In this document: in pieces, positions 53,144-62,530 of the stretch | How the letters are laid out: every line of letters starts with the position of its first letter | Numbering within the stretch: the stretch's first letter is position 1 | DNA from: Bdellovibrionales bacterium RIFOXYC1_FULL_37_79 | GTDB taxonomy: Bacteria; Bdellovibrionota; Bacteriovoracia; Bacteriovoracales; Bacteriovoracaceae | Length of the DNA stretch: 64,000 nucleotides | Direction: 5' to 3' | NCBI GenBank assembly: GCA_001770015.1 | Contig: MEQB01000070.1 | Location: 62,001 to 126,000 of the forward strand | The notes under the pieces: generated by a model | Database searches by the model: none | What the model saw: only the letters and a program-made list of their open reading frames with translations | Told to the model about the DNA's origin: nothing | Program-made: the position numbers and the translations under genes

Positions 53144-53578
53144 CTAGTGATCATCGTCTTTCAAAAGCCGTTCTCTCTCTTCATTGGCATCTTTTATACT
53201 TTTAAGATAGTGCTGCAAATTATTAGGCGCAATATCCTTTTTAGGCATAGCCTTCGGTGGTGACAATGATGATCGATCTTCCATTTTTTCCAAAGCTTGT
53301 GCATCTTGTTCTTTGATATAGCTTATCAGCCCAAGCGGATCGTCCATACCCAATAAGCTTACCATATCCTTATACGTCTGAAGAATCAGGTACTCATCAT
53401 TATCACTTATCTCTAAGTATAAATGGGTAAGAAACATTGACTTGCCTTTATCTGTCATGATCTCAGATGGAATATATAGGAACTTCTGTTCTATCTTGCG
53501 AACAAGTCCCTCCCTAATCGCGCCAGCATAAAGCGAATTCGCTATAACCCCTAAAATAATTAAAAATACAATCTTCAT
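53144..53578 (-). CDS. Small secreted protein of unknown function
   Basis: 144 residues from the ATG at 53578, the first Met followed by a signal peptide (IVFLIILGVIANSLYAG). The mature protein is charged and helical, with a Lys/Asp/Glu-rich C-terminus and a hydrophobic block YLEISDNDEYLILQTYKD. Its start overlaps the stop of the upstream membrane-protein gene by 4 bp, so the two are co-expressed. Family unknown. Confidence 0.6.
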   Translation of the reverse strand: MKIVFLIILGVIANSLYAGAIREGLVRKIEQKFLYIPSEIMTDKGKSMFLTHLYLEISDNDEYLILQTYKDMVSLLGMDDPLGLISYIKEQDAQALEKMEDRSSLSPPKAMPKKDIAPNNLQHYLKSIKDANEERERLLKDDDH

Positions 53579-54135
53579 ACCATCATCCTTGAATATAGCT
53601 GCCAAGTAACAACAATCAAGCCAAGTGAATAAACAATATAATAACCTCCTACTTTTACAAAACCAATCATTCCTGATGGAATCATGGCTACGATCAGTCT
53701 TTTTTTAGAATCTCCAACCATTAACTCATTGTAGGCGAGCCTGACTTCCACCAGATAAAATAAAAACATGCTCATAAAAAACAGGTAGATAAAATTAACA
53801 GGCAAAAAATCTCTAAATAACAAAATAGCAAATAAAATAATTTTAATAAATATAAACAAAAACATCTGTTTATAATATTTATTTGCGGTCACACTTCTGG
53901 TGAAAACAAACAACAGCATATGAACAAAATAAAAAACAACCGTATAAAAAATAAAATCAAACAAAGTTAATCCTAAAAACATCAGAAATAAATTTCCAGA
54001 CATAAAACATGAAAGCAGACTTGATTCACCACAACCACCTATCCCCTGAAAAAGTGGCTTCATCAGCAATAGTGAATTTAAAAAAAATAGCAAAATAAAA
54101 AAAATAGAAAGAAGAATTATATTATTTTTCATCAA
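53575..54135 (-). CDS. Integral membrane protein of unknown function
   Basis: 186 residues with about five hydrophobic helices (IILLSIFFILLFFLNSLLL, LFLMFLGLTLFDFIFYTVV, MFLFIFIKIILFAILLF, FIYLFFMSMFLFYL, YYIVYSLGLIVVTW). No recognisable motif. It forms a tightly overlapping pair with the secreted protein at 53144-53578. Confidence 0.65.
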   Translation of the reverse strand: MMKNNIILLSIFFILLFFLNSLLLMKPLFQGIGGCGESSLLSCFMSGNLFLMFLGLTLFDFIFYTVVFYFVHMLLFVFTRSVTANKYYKQMFLFIFIKIILFAILLFRDFLPVNFIYLFFMSMFLFYLVEVRLAYNELMVGDSKKRLIVAMIPSGMIGFVKVGGYYIVYSLGLIVVTWQLYSRMMV

Positions 54136-54164
54136 TAGCCCACGGGTTTTTCTTTGTTGGTTAA

Positions 54165-55193
54165 TTATACCAAGGTTTGAATTTTATTGCTAGGTAGTCT
54201 TATCTTTTTGGGTGCACTCTGATTCAAAAGCAATAATAAATATTCCCTTTTATGTGAAGGGAGCTGGATCGCAATGACGTTATCAAAGCCCCGGTCACGG
54301 GCCCAATTTATATTATCTTGAACATATTCAACATGCTCAAGATTAACTATTTTAACCGTCACAAGCATTCCTTTCAAAAATCTAAGATTTCTACATATAC
54401 GAAAAACTTCCATAAGTGATTGTTTGGGATTTAAATTCAGATCAACACTAATCCATTCAATGTCGGTGGGAATCTCACATGGGGTAACATGCTGGACTGG
54501 TTTTTTAATATGAATAAATTTTTTATTTAAAGCACATAGAGGACTCATTTCTGCAGGGTCATTTCCCCAAACCAAAGCTTTATTTTGAAGAAGAAAATAA
54601 CTCGCACCACCAGGAGCACTGCCTAGCTCCAGCCATTTTTGATTTTCTGACAAGGAAATATTAAAAAGATGTACCGCTTCGGCTAATTTTAAATATGCCC
54701 GTGATGGTGATTCCTCGGGGAGTGAAATTTGAGGATTAGAATTTGGAAAATCTGCACATTTTTGTTCTTTAGCATGAACGCCTAGCCAGAACTCATCAGT
54801 CTTAACCTGAACAATATTGTAATACAATTCGTTTTCAGTATTTAAAGTGTTAACCTTACCCCAAAATGCGGATACTTCATCATCCAACCTTTCGTTTTCA
54901 AGCAATGAATAATAATGAAGAGAATGCGCTGTTAAATCAGGAAAATTTATTTCTTGGGACAATAATTGCTTTTTTGAAACCTTTTTAATACTCTTTGCCC
55001 ATCTGGTCGTAAATACCAGATCAATTTCATTCGATGAAATATCCTTAGTGGTTTTGTAAGTTAAAAATCTTCCGCAAGAATAGCCTAAATTCAGGTAGGG
55101 ATATTTAACTTTTATCTCATATTTAAGTAAGTCTAAATTACCATCATTACAACATAAAAATATAAATTCGCCATTGTTGATTTTTATAGTCAT
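54165..55193 (-). CDS. RlmM/FtsJ-like rRNA 2'-O-methyltransferase
   Basis: 342 residues. The SAM-binding motif is WLELGSAPGGASYFLL (about 195-210), followed by IEWISVDLNLNPKQSLMEV and a Lys (MLVTVKIVN) after it. This layout matches RlmM, which 2'-O-methylates 23S rRNA, and the wider FtsJ fold. The N-terminal 180 residues would be the THUMP-like RNA-binding part of RlmM. It ends 29 bp before the membrane-protein gene at 54135 and shares a divergent promoter region with the MFS gene. Exact target inferred. Confidence 0.75.
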   Translation of the reverse strand: MTIKINNGEFIFLCCNDGNLDLLKYEIKVKYPYLNLGYSCGRFLTYKTTKDISSNEIDLVFTTRWAKSIKKVSKKQLLSQEINFPDLTAHSLHYYSLLENERLDDEVSAFWGKVNTLNTENELYYNIVQVKTDEFWLGVHAKEQKCADFPNSNPQISLPEESPSRAYLKLAEAVHLFNISLSENQKWLELGSAPGGASYFLLQNKALVWGNDPAEMSPLCALNKKFIHIKKPVQHVTPCEIPTDIEWISVDLNLNPKQSLMEVFRICRNLRFLKGMLVTVKIVNLEHVEYVQDNINWARDRGFDNVIAIQLPSHKREYLLLLLNQSAPKKIRLPSNKIQTLV

Positions 55194-55240
55194 CTATTAC
55201 CGTCTTAGCTTATTCCCTTACTATAGTAGTATTTAATAAA

Positions 55241-56638
55241 TTGCTTTTTTTATGGCCGAAGATTAATATGGGCCATCAACTAAATATAATACCACAGATG
55301 AATGCAACGAATGTAATAGATTCAACTCTGAAAAGAAATATGCGTTACAGTATGTTGGATGCATTTTTCTTTGCCATGATGTCAGGAGCAGGAGAAGGAT
55401 ATTTTGTTGCTTTTGCCCTTGAACTGGGAATAGACCCTCTTAAAGCCGGATTACTTGGAACATTACCACTTTTTTTTGGTGGAACGTTCCAATTATTTTT
55501 CCCGAAAATACTTGAAAAACTTTCGAACTATAATCGCTTCATCTATCTGGCCTCTGCCATACAGGCCACATCCTTTTTTCCATTGGTAGCTTTCGCCTTC
55601 TTTCAATTTAAAAGTTTTTACCTGCTGCTTGCCCTTAACTCAATCTATTGGATTATGGCCTTTGGGCTTAATCAATCTTGGAATGCTATGATTAGTGGTC
55701 TTATACCCCCTGATCTAAGACTCAGTTTTTTTTCCAAAAGAAGCATGCTCATTTATGTTGGTATGTTTATCGGTGTAATCACCTCCGGCATTGCACTTGA
55801 ATATAGCCGGATTTCACACGTCTCTATTTATTGCTTTGGATGGATCTTTTTCTTTTGTATGATATTCCGACTCACTTCTGCATTTTTCTTAAAAAAACAT
55901 TCACTGGTGATGATGGAAGATAAAGAAAAAAATATTTTTAAAAAAAATATTTTTGAAAAATTCAAAACCTATACCCCAAGCGGGATGGGAAACATTCTTT
56001 TTTTTGTTTTCTTCTTTCGTATAGCCATTTACCTTTCTGCTCCTTTTTTTATCCCTTTTATGATTAAAGAATTGAAGCTAAGTTATTTTTCCTTCATGGG
56101 GATTATCTCTGCTTCCATAATTGGGAAAATAATAATAGCAAAAAGCCTTAACGCAATTGCCATCAAATATAATCTTAATAGAATTTTTTTCCTATCTTGT
56201 TTGTGTATATGCTTCATTCCCCTTGGATGGGTGTTTCTAAGCAAAAACACACTTTATCTGATTATACTGGAGATTTTTTCAGGAATGTTTTGGGGTGGAT
56301 TTGAATACTCCATATTCATCATGATCATTAATGAAATTCCAAGAAATTTTCAAGCTAGATATATGAGTATATATAATTTTATAATAGCCATTGCTATCAT
56401 AACCGGGTCACTAACGGGTGGTTATATTTTTAGCAATATTAATTTTTTGTATGGGCCTTATGTTTTAATCTTTGCCCTATCCTCAATGGGACGCCTCTCA
56501 TCACTTTTATTTTATCCCAAAATTTTTGACCGCATTCACATACCTAAACGCCATATTTTTACCAAACCCCTTAGTATAAGGCCAGGACAGGGTACGGTAG
56601 ACCGACCTATCATTTTTAAACCTAGAAACCATTCCTAA
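55241..56638 (+). CDS. MFS transporter
   Basis: 465 residues with about 12 hydrophobic helices. The N-terminal 40 residues are polar, so the true start may be an internal Met (for example at 55268). Motifs include DAFFFAMMSGAGEGYFVAFALELG in helix 1, KAGLLGTLPLFFGG and FFFRIAIYLSAPFFIPFMI in the second half. It has a basic C-terminal tail (RIHIPKRHIF). No specific substrate can be read. It ends 2 bp from the convergent aldehyde dehydrogenase gene. Confidence 0.8.
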   Translation: MLFLWPKINMGHQLNIIPQMNATNVIDSTLKRNMRYSMLDAFFFAMMSGAGEGYFVAFALELGIDPLKAGLLGTLPLFFGGTFQLFFPKILEKLSNYNRFIYLASAIQATSFFPLVAFAFFQFKSFYLLLALNSIYWIMAFGLNQSWNAMISGLIPPDLRLSFFSKRSMLIYVGMFIGVITSGIALEYSRISHVSIYCFGWIFFFCMIFRLTSAFFLKKHSLVMMEDKEKNIFKKNIFEKFKTYTPSGMGNILFFVFFFRIAIYLSAPFFIPFMIKELKLSYFSFMGIISASIIGKIIIAKSLNAIAIKYNLNRIFFLSCLCICFIPLGWVFLSKNTLYLIILEIFSGMFWGGFEYSIFIMIINEIPRNFQARYMSIYNFIIAIAIITGSLTGGYIFSNINFLYGPYVLIFALSSMGRLSSLLFYPKIFDRIHIPKRHIFTKPLSIRPGQGTVDRPIIFKPRNHS

Positions 56639-56640
56639 GG

Positions 56641-58089
56641 TTAATATTGCAAATAGGCCACTTTATGCTTGGTAAAAAAATCTATCCCTACTGTTCCGGC
56701 TTCGGGAAGACCAGCACCAGACATCTTAACTCCACCAAAAGGTAGCGCCGGTTCCTTATAAGCAGAGGGCATATTGACATGAGTAAGACCAACCTTAGTT
56801 TCTTGGATAAAGCGCATGGCCTTGGAAAAATCCTTGGTAAAAATGGACGATGACAACCCGTATTTGACATTATTAGCTACTGATAGTGCTTCATCAAAAT
56901 TATTGACAATAATAATTGATAAAACCGGTCCAAAAATTTCTTCGGTGGCGATCCTCATTTTTTCAGTCACCTCGGAAAATATGGTCGGTTTTACAAAACA
57001 ACCTTTTTTATAATCACCCTCGGTAAGTTGATCACCACCGCAACATAATGTTGCACCCTCTTTTTTTCCAATAGTAATATAATTACTGATCGTTTCCAGT
57101 TGTTTAATTCCACACACCGGTCCCATCCCGGTCTCAGGGTGAGAACCATTTCCAATTTTAATTTTTTGGGTTTTGGATTTTAACATTTCCACTAAATCTT
57201 TTGCCACCTCTTTTTCTACAATAACCCTGCTAGTGGAGGTACACCATTGTCCACTACAAGCAAATGCACCCAACACAATTGCGCTGCTGGCTTCATCCAA
57301 ATCAGCATCTTTTAAAACGACAGCGGGATTTTTTCCACCTAGTTCTAGCTGAGTAGGCATTAAATTTTTGGCAGCATTTTTTTGAATAATTAACCCAACT
57401 TCAGTGGAACCCGTAAAAGAAAGTCCATTTATTTTTGTACTATTGGTAAGCACGTCACCAATCAGACTTCCATTTCCCATAACCAAATTTACTACCCCTT
57501 TGGGAATATGCACTTTATCAAATAACTCAATAAATTTTACGGCAGTAAGCGAAGTCAGACTGGCTGGTTTTAAAATGGCAGTGTTGCCGGCCATAAGTGC
57601 CGGAATCATTTTTCGGCAGGCAACATTCAGAGGAAAATTCCAGGGTGTAATAATTGCGACAACCCCCAGTGGAACTTTCATACTCATTGCCATCGCCAAT
57701 TTTTTATTCGTTTGTAAGGTTGTACCATAAAGTCTGCATCCTTGATGAATCTGAAATTCCATCTCGTAAATAGCTGAGTCAATTTCTGACAAGGATTCTT
57801 TCAAAGTTTTTCCATTTTCCATGGTAATGATTTCAGAAAATGTCATTTTTTCTTTTTTTAACCAATCCAACACTTGTTTTAAATAATCTGCTCTTTCTAA
57901 GGCACTCATCTTACTCCATGACCCAAATGCTGTATTGGCTGCTGTAATAGCAATCTCAACATCTTCTTTTTTGGATGACGCAAATTCACCGATTACTTCA
58001 GTAAGGTCGGCGGGATTTTTCTCTTCAAAAGTCTCATTGCAGATTGAATTTTGCCAATTTCCATTAATATAATTTTGCCATTGTTTCAT
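56641..58089 (-). CDS. NAD(P)-dependent aldehyde dehydrogenase (succinate-semialdehyde type)
   Basis: 482 residues. Conserved aldehyde dehydrogenase blocks are TPWNFPLNVACRK, FTGSTEVG, the catalytic Glu in ELGGKNP and the catalytic Cys in SGQWCTSTS, ending with LPFGGVKMSGAGLP. The length and the RKMIPALMAGNTAILKPAS block fit the succinate-semialdehyde dehydrogenase group that oxidises aldehydes to acids. It lies 20 bp after the pruA-like gene in the same direction. Confidence 0.85.
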   Translation of the reverse strand: MKQWQNYINGNWQNSICNETFEEKNPADLTEVIGEFASSKKEDVEIAITAANTAFGSWSKMSALERADYLKQVLDWLKKEKMTFSEIITMENGKTLKESLSEIDSAIYEMEFQIHQGCRLYGTTLQTNKKLAMAMSMKVPLGVVAIITPWNFPLNVACRKMIPALMAGNTAILKPASLTSLTAVKFIELFDKVHIPKGVVNLVMGNGSLIGDVLTNSTKINGLSFTGSTEVGLIIQKNAAKNLMPTQLELGGKNPAVVLKDADLDEASSAIVLGAFACSGQWCTSTSRVIVEKEVAKDLVEMLKSKTQKIKIGNGSHPETGMGPVCGIKQLETISNYITIGKKEGATLCCGGDQLTEGDYKKGCFVKPTIFSEVTEKMRIATEEIFGPVLSIIIVNNFDEALSVANNVKYGLSSSIFTKDFSKAMRFIQETKVGLTHVNMPSAYKEPALPFGGVKMSGAGLPEAGTVGIDFFTKHKVAYLQY

Positions 58090-58109
58090 TAACCTATCCT
58101 TGTTATTTG

Positions 58110-59714
58110 TTATAAAGAAGTTGGAGGATTAAAATTTTCTTTGATAGATCTGAGACTTGTCCACCTGAGCAAGTTATGCTTGCTTCCCGCCTTGTCATTG
58201 GTACCACTTAACCTGGCCCCACCAAAAGGTTGTTGACCAACTACTGCTCCGGTTGGCTTATCGTTGATGTAAAAATTCCCTGCCGTATCTACCAATTTAC
58301 CCGTTAAATAACTAATCATTTCTCGATCACGAGCAAAAATTGCACCCGTTAAGGCATAGGGACTGGTATTGTTTAATATTTGAAGCGTCTCATCTAATTT
58401 ATCATCGGAATAAACATAAATACTTAAAACAGGTGCAAAAATTTCCTCTCTCATGGTCTTATACATCGGATCATCAACTAATATGATGGTTGGAGAAATA
58501 AAATATCCCCTCTGGTCTGAACATTGTCCTCCAAAAATTATTTTTGCTGACGTAGATTTTTTTGCTTCATCAATATATTGGATAGTCTTATTATATGATT
58601 TTTGATCAATTACTGCTCCCATAAAATTGTCAAAGTCAGTCACATCCCCGTATTTTAATTTTTCAAGTTTTTCAAACATATTATCTTTTAATTTATTCCA
58701 AATTGACTTGGGGATATAAGCTCGACTGATCGCTGAACATTTTTGGCCTTGATATTCAAAAGAACCTTTAATCATGGCCACAGAAAGCGCATCTATATCA
58801 GCATCAGCACTGGCAAAAACATAATCCTTTCCACCAGTCTCTCCGACTATGCGTGGATATGTCTTATAAATATTATTAGATAAATTATTTCCTATTGTTT
58901 TCCAGATATTACTAAAAGTATGGGTTGAACCAGTGAAATGAACTCCTGCAAGATCTCTGGAGTTTAAAAGTTTATCTCCAATAACAGCTCCATCCCCTGG
59001 AATCATACTAATTACCCCGTCAGGAAGGCCAGCTTCTTTTAATATTTCCATAATATAATATGAACTCAGCATTGAAGCACTGGCGGGTTTCCATATAACA
59101 CAATTTCCCATCAAGGCAGGTGCAGTTGGCAAATTCCCTGCGATAGCCGTAAAATTAAATGGTGTAATTGCAAGAACAAATCCCTCGAGCGCCCGATATT
59201 CCAATCTATTCAAACTCCCCTTTGGACTAATTAAATTTTGATCGGAACAAATTTCCTGCATAAAATGAACATTAAAGCGCCAGAAATCAATCAATTCACA
59301 GGCAGAATCAATTTCAGCCTGTAACGCAGTTTTGCTTTGACCAAGCATCGTTGCTGCATTAAGTTTAAAACGATATTTTTCTGATAACAATTCTGCCGCT
59401 TTCAAAAAAACAGTGGCTCGGTCATCAATGCTCATTTTTCTCCAATTTGAATTTGCCCCTCCGTTGTTAGCGATTAGATTTTGCGCCATCATAATTTCTT
59501 CTGCGCTGGCCTTATGGTAATAACCTAAGACATGTTGATGGTCGTGAGGACAAATAATCTTTTGTTTTTGTTTAGTATATATTTTTTTTCCACCAATAAT
59601 AACCGGAATTTCCACTTCACTCGAGAGCTGGCTGGCCAATTCTTCTTTAAGTTTCTTGATATATGAGGAAGCCTGACTATACACGATTTGATTTTCATTA
59701 ATTGGCGCACTCAT
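58110..59714 (-). CDS. pruA: L-glutamate gamma-semialdehyde dehydrogenase (P5C dehydrogenase)
   Basis: 534 residues. Aldehyde dehydrogenase motifs are ITPFNFTAIAGNLPTAPALMGN, ETGGKDYVFA (catalytic Glu) and YQGQKCSAISRAYIP (catalytic Cys), and the end is GGARLSGTNDKAGS. These are hallmarks of P5C dehydrogenase. It oxidises glutamate gamma-semialdehyde to glutamate in proline breakdown. A proline dehydrogenase gene is not in the window. The LysR gene is divergent from this start, 80 bp away. Confidence 0.9.
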   Translation of the reverse strand: MSAPINENQIVYSQASSYIKKLKEELASQLSSEVEIPVIIGGKKIYTKQKQKIICPHDHQHVLGYYHKASAEEIMMAQNLIANNGGANSNWRKMSIDDRATVFLKAAELLSEKYRFKLNAATMLGQSKTALQAEIDSACELIDFWRFNVHFMQEICSDQNLISPKGSLNRLEYRALEGFVLAITPFNFTAIAGNLPTAPALMGNCVIWKPASASMLSSYYIMEILKEAGLPDGVISMIPGDGAVIGDKLLNSRDLAGVHFTGSTHTFSNIWKTIGNNLSNNIYKTYPRIVGETGGKDYVFASADADIDALSVAMIKGSFEYQGQKCSAISRAYIPKSIWNKLKDNMFEKLEKLKYGDVTDFDNFMGAVIDQKSYNKTIQYIDEAKKSTSAKIIFGGQCSDQRGYFISPTIILVDDPMYKTMREEIFAPVLSIYVYSDDKLDETLQILNNTSPYALTGAIFARDREMISYLTGKLVDTAGNFYINDKPTGAVVGQQPFGGARLSGTNDKAGSKHNLLRWTSLRSIKENFNPPTSL

Positions 59715-59824
59715 AAAACTCCTTTCTAATTAAGTGTATCGTCATTAAGCCACATTTCGCTTTATAAGTTAAATTCATAATAATAATATTTACTATGAAT
59801 ATTATTCATAGTAGATGTAACACT

Positions 59825-60700
59825 ATGGACCTTTATCAGCTAAAAAATTTTTACACACTATGCATAAATGAGAATTACACCATAGCAGCTCAAAAACTTC
59901 TTATTTCCCAATCTGCTGTCAGCCACTCCATTAAAAAGCTCGAGGAATCCCTCCAGAAAAAATTAATTGATAAAACTCAAAAGGGATTTCATTTAACCAG
60001 GGAGGGCATGATTCTGTATGAGCATTGTAAAAAAATCAACGCCAGCATAGAAAAAGCAAGCGAAGATCTCCAAAACCTGCAACCCGGCCAATTAGAAATA
60101 ACCGTCGGAGCCACTCTGGAGTTTGGCTCTACCGTTCTGGTTAAACAACTGGCTTCATTCAATCAAGAATTTAAATATGGCAAGATTCATCTTGAATTAA
60201 GTAATCACCTGCTTCCATCACTACTAAGAGACGAAGTTGATATGATTATTGATTGTAAGCTCCATCATCATAAAGATTTAAATATGATCCCTCTTTTTCG
60301 GGAGGAATATGTGGTTATCTGCACCCCTTATTATAAAAAAATCAACAACATTATTACCCCCAGTAATCTGGATCGTTGTTATCTCTTGTCTATGGATAAA
60401 GATGGAAATTGGTGGCATCGCTTTTACTACGCCTTAAAAGAAGAAAAGCGTCCCACTTTAAAAAAGTTAATCCAGATCAATCACATCCGAGGGATCATTA
60501 ACGGAACCATTGCCTCCATGGGGGTTGGCCTGGTTCCTAAATATACCATTATTGATGAACTAAACTCCAAAAAAATTATTCAACTTTTTCCAGAGATTAA
60601 ACTTTCAGAGGATTATTTTTCTATTTACATAAAAAAAGAAAAGAAATCACTGCGAAAATTTAGGCAAGTAGTAAAACACTTGAAAAGATGTTCCATTTAA
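59825..60700 (+). CDS. LysR-family transcription regulator
   Basis: 291 residues from the ATG at 59825, where the typical LysR start MDLYQLKNFYTL begins; an ATG ten codons upstream is less likely. The N-terminal helix-turn-helix (AAQKLLISQSAVSHSIKKLEE) is followed by a ligand-binding domain (about 90-291). It is divergent from pruA and may control the pruA-aldehyde dehydrogenase operon. Its stop overlaps the wrbA stop by 3 bp on the other strand. Confidence 0.9.
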   Translation: MDLYQLKNFYTLCINENYTIAAQKLLISQSAVSHSIKKLEESLQKKLIDKTQKGFHLTREGMILYEHCKKINASIEKASEDLQNLQPGQLEITVGATLEFGSTVLVKQLASFNQEFKYGKIHLELSNHLLPSLLRDEVDMIIDCKLHHHKDLNMIPLFREEYVVICTPYYKKINNIITPSNLDRCYLLSMDKDGNWWHRFYYALKEEKRPTLKKLIQINHIRGIINGTIASMGVGLVPKYTIIDELNSKKIIQLFPEIKLSEDYFSIYIKKEKKSLRKFRQVVKHLKRCSI

Positions 60701-61317
60701 TAATTATGCCTGATCAATTTTTGGGTAATTTCCGTTACATACGTCCCCAGATAGCGTGCACCATCTAGCTCACTCTTATTAGGTTTGCGTGAACCATCGC
60801 TCCCGGCTATTGTTGAAGCTCCATACGGAGAATTCCCTGCTATAATTTCAGTTTCCATTTGCCCATGGTAGGAATAAGGAAGCCCGACCACTATAAAACC
60901 ATGGTGAAGCAAGGTTGTGTGAAAACCAAGTAGTGTAGATTCCTGTCCTCCATGCTGGGTAGCTGAGCTGGTAAATACTGCTCCCACTTTGCCAACCAGA
61001 CCACCTTTTATCCAAAGCTGCCCGGTGGCATCCCAAAACTGACTCATTTGTCCACACATATTGCCAAATCGAGTGGGTGTTCCAAATATGATGGCATCCG
61101 CACCCGACAATTCATCGACTCTACATATAGGAATATGGGCCATTTCTTTTTGTGCATCAAGTGCATTCATTTTTTTTAACACATCATTGGAAAGCGTCTC
61201 TGGAACCCGTCGAAGCATAACCTCTGCACCATCAATTGCCAAAACCCCTTCAGCTACCGCATTCGCCATTGCGTGAATATGTCCATACATTGAATAATAA
61301 ACCACCAAAATTTTCAT
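60697..61317 (-). CDS. wrbA: WrbA NAD(P)H:quinone oxidoreductase
   Basis: 206 residues, a flavodoxin-like protein. The FMN-binding start MKILVVYYSMYGHIHAMANAV is followed by FGTPTRFGNMCGQMSQFWD and SSATQHGGQESTLLGFHTT, classic WrbA blocks. It reduces quinones with two electrons and protects against oxidative stress. AAGGAG precedes the ATG. The small secreted-protein gene lies 17 bp upstream. Confidence 0.95.
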   Translation of the reverse strand: MKILVVYYSMYGHIHAMANAVAEGVLAIDGAEVMLRRVPETLSNDVLKKMNALDAQKEMAHIPICRVDELSGADAIIFGTPTRFGNMCGQMSQFWDATGQLWIKGGLVGKVGAVFTSSATQHGGQESTLLGFHTTLLHHGFIVVGLPYSYHGQMETEIIAGNSPYGASTIAGSDGSRKPNKSELDGARYLGTYVTEITQKLIRHNY

Positions 61318-61334
61318 ATGGTCTCCTTGAATTA

Positions 61335-61625
61335 TTAATTTTTAGGGACTGAAGAATCGCTCATTCCTTCCAGATACATAACCCCTCCCACATCTTTAAT
61401 CATCGGACAATCCTTTTCACCCAATATTTTACTGCAATTAGTTTGCAGCTCTTGGTAACATTGAATTGAAGTTTTCTGGGAACGCAAACAAACCGCCATT
61501 TGCTCAAGCATCAAAGCCGCCTTTCCACGCATTTCAGTTGTCATCACAACCGATTTTTTATCCTTGGCAAGCGCACTTACGCTGAGAATGATCAATAAGA
61601 TCGCTGACATTATCATCACCTTCAT
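61335..61625 (-). CDS. Small secreted protein of unknown function
   Basis: 96 residues with a signal peptide (MSAILLIILSVSALA). The mature part has four cysteines (in AVCLRS, QCYQ, NCSK and DCPM), likely two disulfides. Helical elsewhere. It lies 17 bp upstream of wrbA in the same direction and may be co-transcribed with it. Family unknown. Confidence 0.65.
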   Translation of the reverse strand: MKVMIMSAILLIILSVSALAKDKKSVVMTTEMRGKAALMLEQMAVCLRSQKTSIQCYQELQTNCSKILGEKDCPMIKDVGGVMYLEGMSDSSVPKN

Positions 61626-61638
61626 GCAAAAAATCCTC

Positions 61639-61716
61639 TCAAGCAGTCTTTAAAAAAGTATTATGTATAATGACCAATAAAATCAAAACCGCTACACTGA
61701 TCATGCATAACCCCAC
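61639..61716 (-). CDS. Possible 25-residue membrane peptide
   Basis: From a GTG at 61716 (GGGAG lies about 14 bases upstream) the frame encodes MGLCMISVAVLILLVI and ends in HNTFLKTA at a TGA 14 bases before the next gene. It would be a single short membrane helix. It sits directly upstream of the 96-residue secreted-protein gene in the same direction. Without comparative evidence it may be chance. Confidence 0.3.
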   Translation of the reverse strand: MGLCMISVAVLILLVIIHNTFLKTA

Positions 61717-61829
61717 ATAAATTTCTTCTCCCACTTTAATTAAGATTCAAGTGGGACGTATCTAACATGGGTTCCATGAATAAAAACCAAATGAAAAATT
61801 AAATAATGTTCATAATCGCAGTTTGCGGT

Positions 61830-62387
61830 TTAATCTATTTCCAATTCTAAAAATTTACTGTACTTGCATTCAAGATCCAGAAGGACTCCGCCTGCATCGG
61901 CTTTATTTACTGAGACAATTAAATAGTTACCGGTCATTTCGCTGCTTGCAAGGGTTAGCTGTGTATCCACACGGTGCCAAGCCGCATCCCAGTCAGAGAA
62001 GACTGTTTCCCTTTTTTGCTTTTGAAATGTATGGGCCAGCACAAAACCAATATCATTAGATTGAATACGGGTCTCATATACCATTCTTCTTAACAAATTT
62101 TGTGAAGTAGGTCCTTCAAATTTTGAAAAATGATCCCTGTCAACATACATTAGATCATGAAACAAAGTACTGCCCTCGCTCGATCGATTATCCAATTTGA
62201 TGCGGTCAAGATCTTGAAAACTCCACATATATTCTACTGACAATATTAATGGACACTCACCAATTTTTTCGTTGGCACTCACTAATTTATAATCTCCCGC
62301 CAACATAGCTACCTGATCTTCATTTAATTTTGCATTACTTGTTTGCATTAATGATAGAAATAACAGTACCAAAAACGAAAATTTCAC
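61830..62387 (-). CDS. Small secreted protein of unknown function
   Basis: 185 residues from a GTG at 62387 with TAGGAGGT five bases upstream, an unusually strong ribosome-binding site that lies inside a palindrome. A signal peptide (FSFLVLLFLSLMQTSNA) precedes a lipocalin-like rhythm of strands (MLAGDYKLVSANEKIG, MTGNYLIVSVNKADAGG) and two cysteines. Family unknown. Confidence 0.7.
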   Translation of the reverse strand: MKFSFLVLLFLSLMQTSNAKLNEDQVAMLAGDYKLVSANEKIGECPLILSVEYMWSFQDLDRIKLDNRSSEGSTLFHDLMYVDRDHFSKFEGPTSQNLLRRMVYETRIQSNDIGFVLAHTFQKQKRETVFSDWDAAWHRVDTQLTLASSEMTGNYLIVSVNKADAGGVLLDLECKYSKFLELEID

Positions 62388-62392
62388 TTAAA

Positions 62393-62436
62393 ACCTCCTA
62401 CAGTTATGATGCGTTTTCACGCATTCCTTAGGAGGT
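62393..62436. promoter_or_regulatory. Palindrome that can sequester the ribosome-binding site
   Basis: ACCTCCTA at 62393-62400 pairs with TAGGAGGT at 62429-62436, with an inner 6-bp stem ATGCGT/ACGCAT (62409-62424) and a four-base loop. In the minus-strand transcript the 3' arm is the ribosome-binding site of the 185-residue gene, so the hairpin would hide it. Confidence 0.65.
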
Positions 62437-62530
62437 AGTGTCAATGGACTGTATTTTCTTACGAATATTTACGAATTTTATAAATAAATATAAACAACAG
62501 ATGATTTTTAATAATCAGAAAGTATATTAC

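Noticed and set aside
55241-55267. First nine codons of the MFS gene as certain start
   Set aside because: No clear ribosome-binding site; the start may be at 55268 or later, so the coordinate is left as the longest frame.
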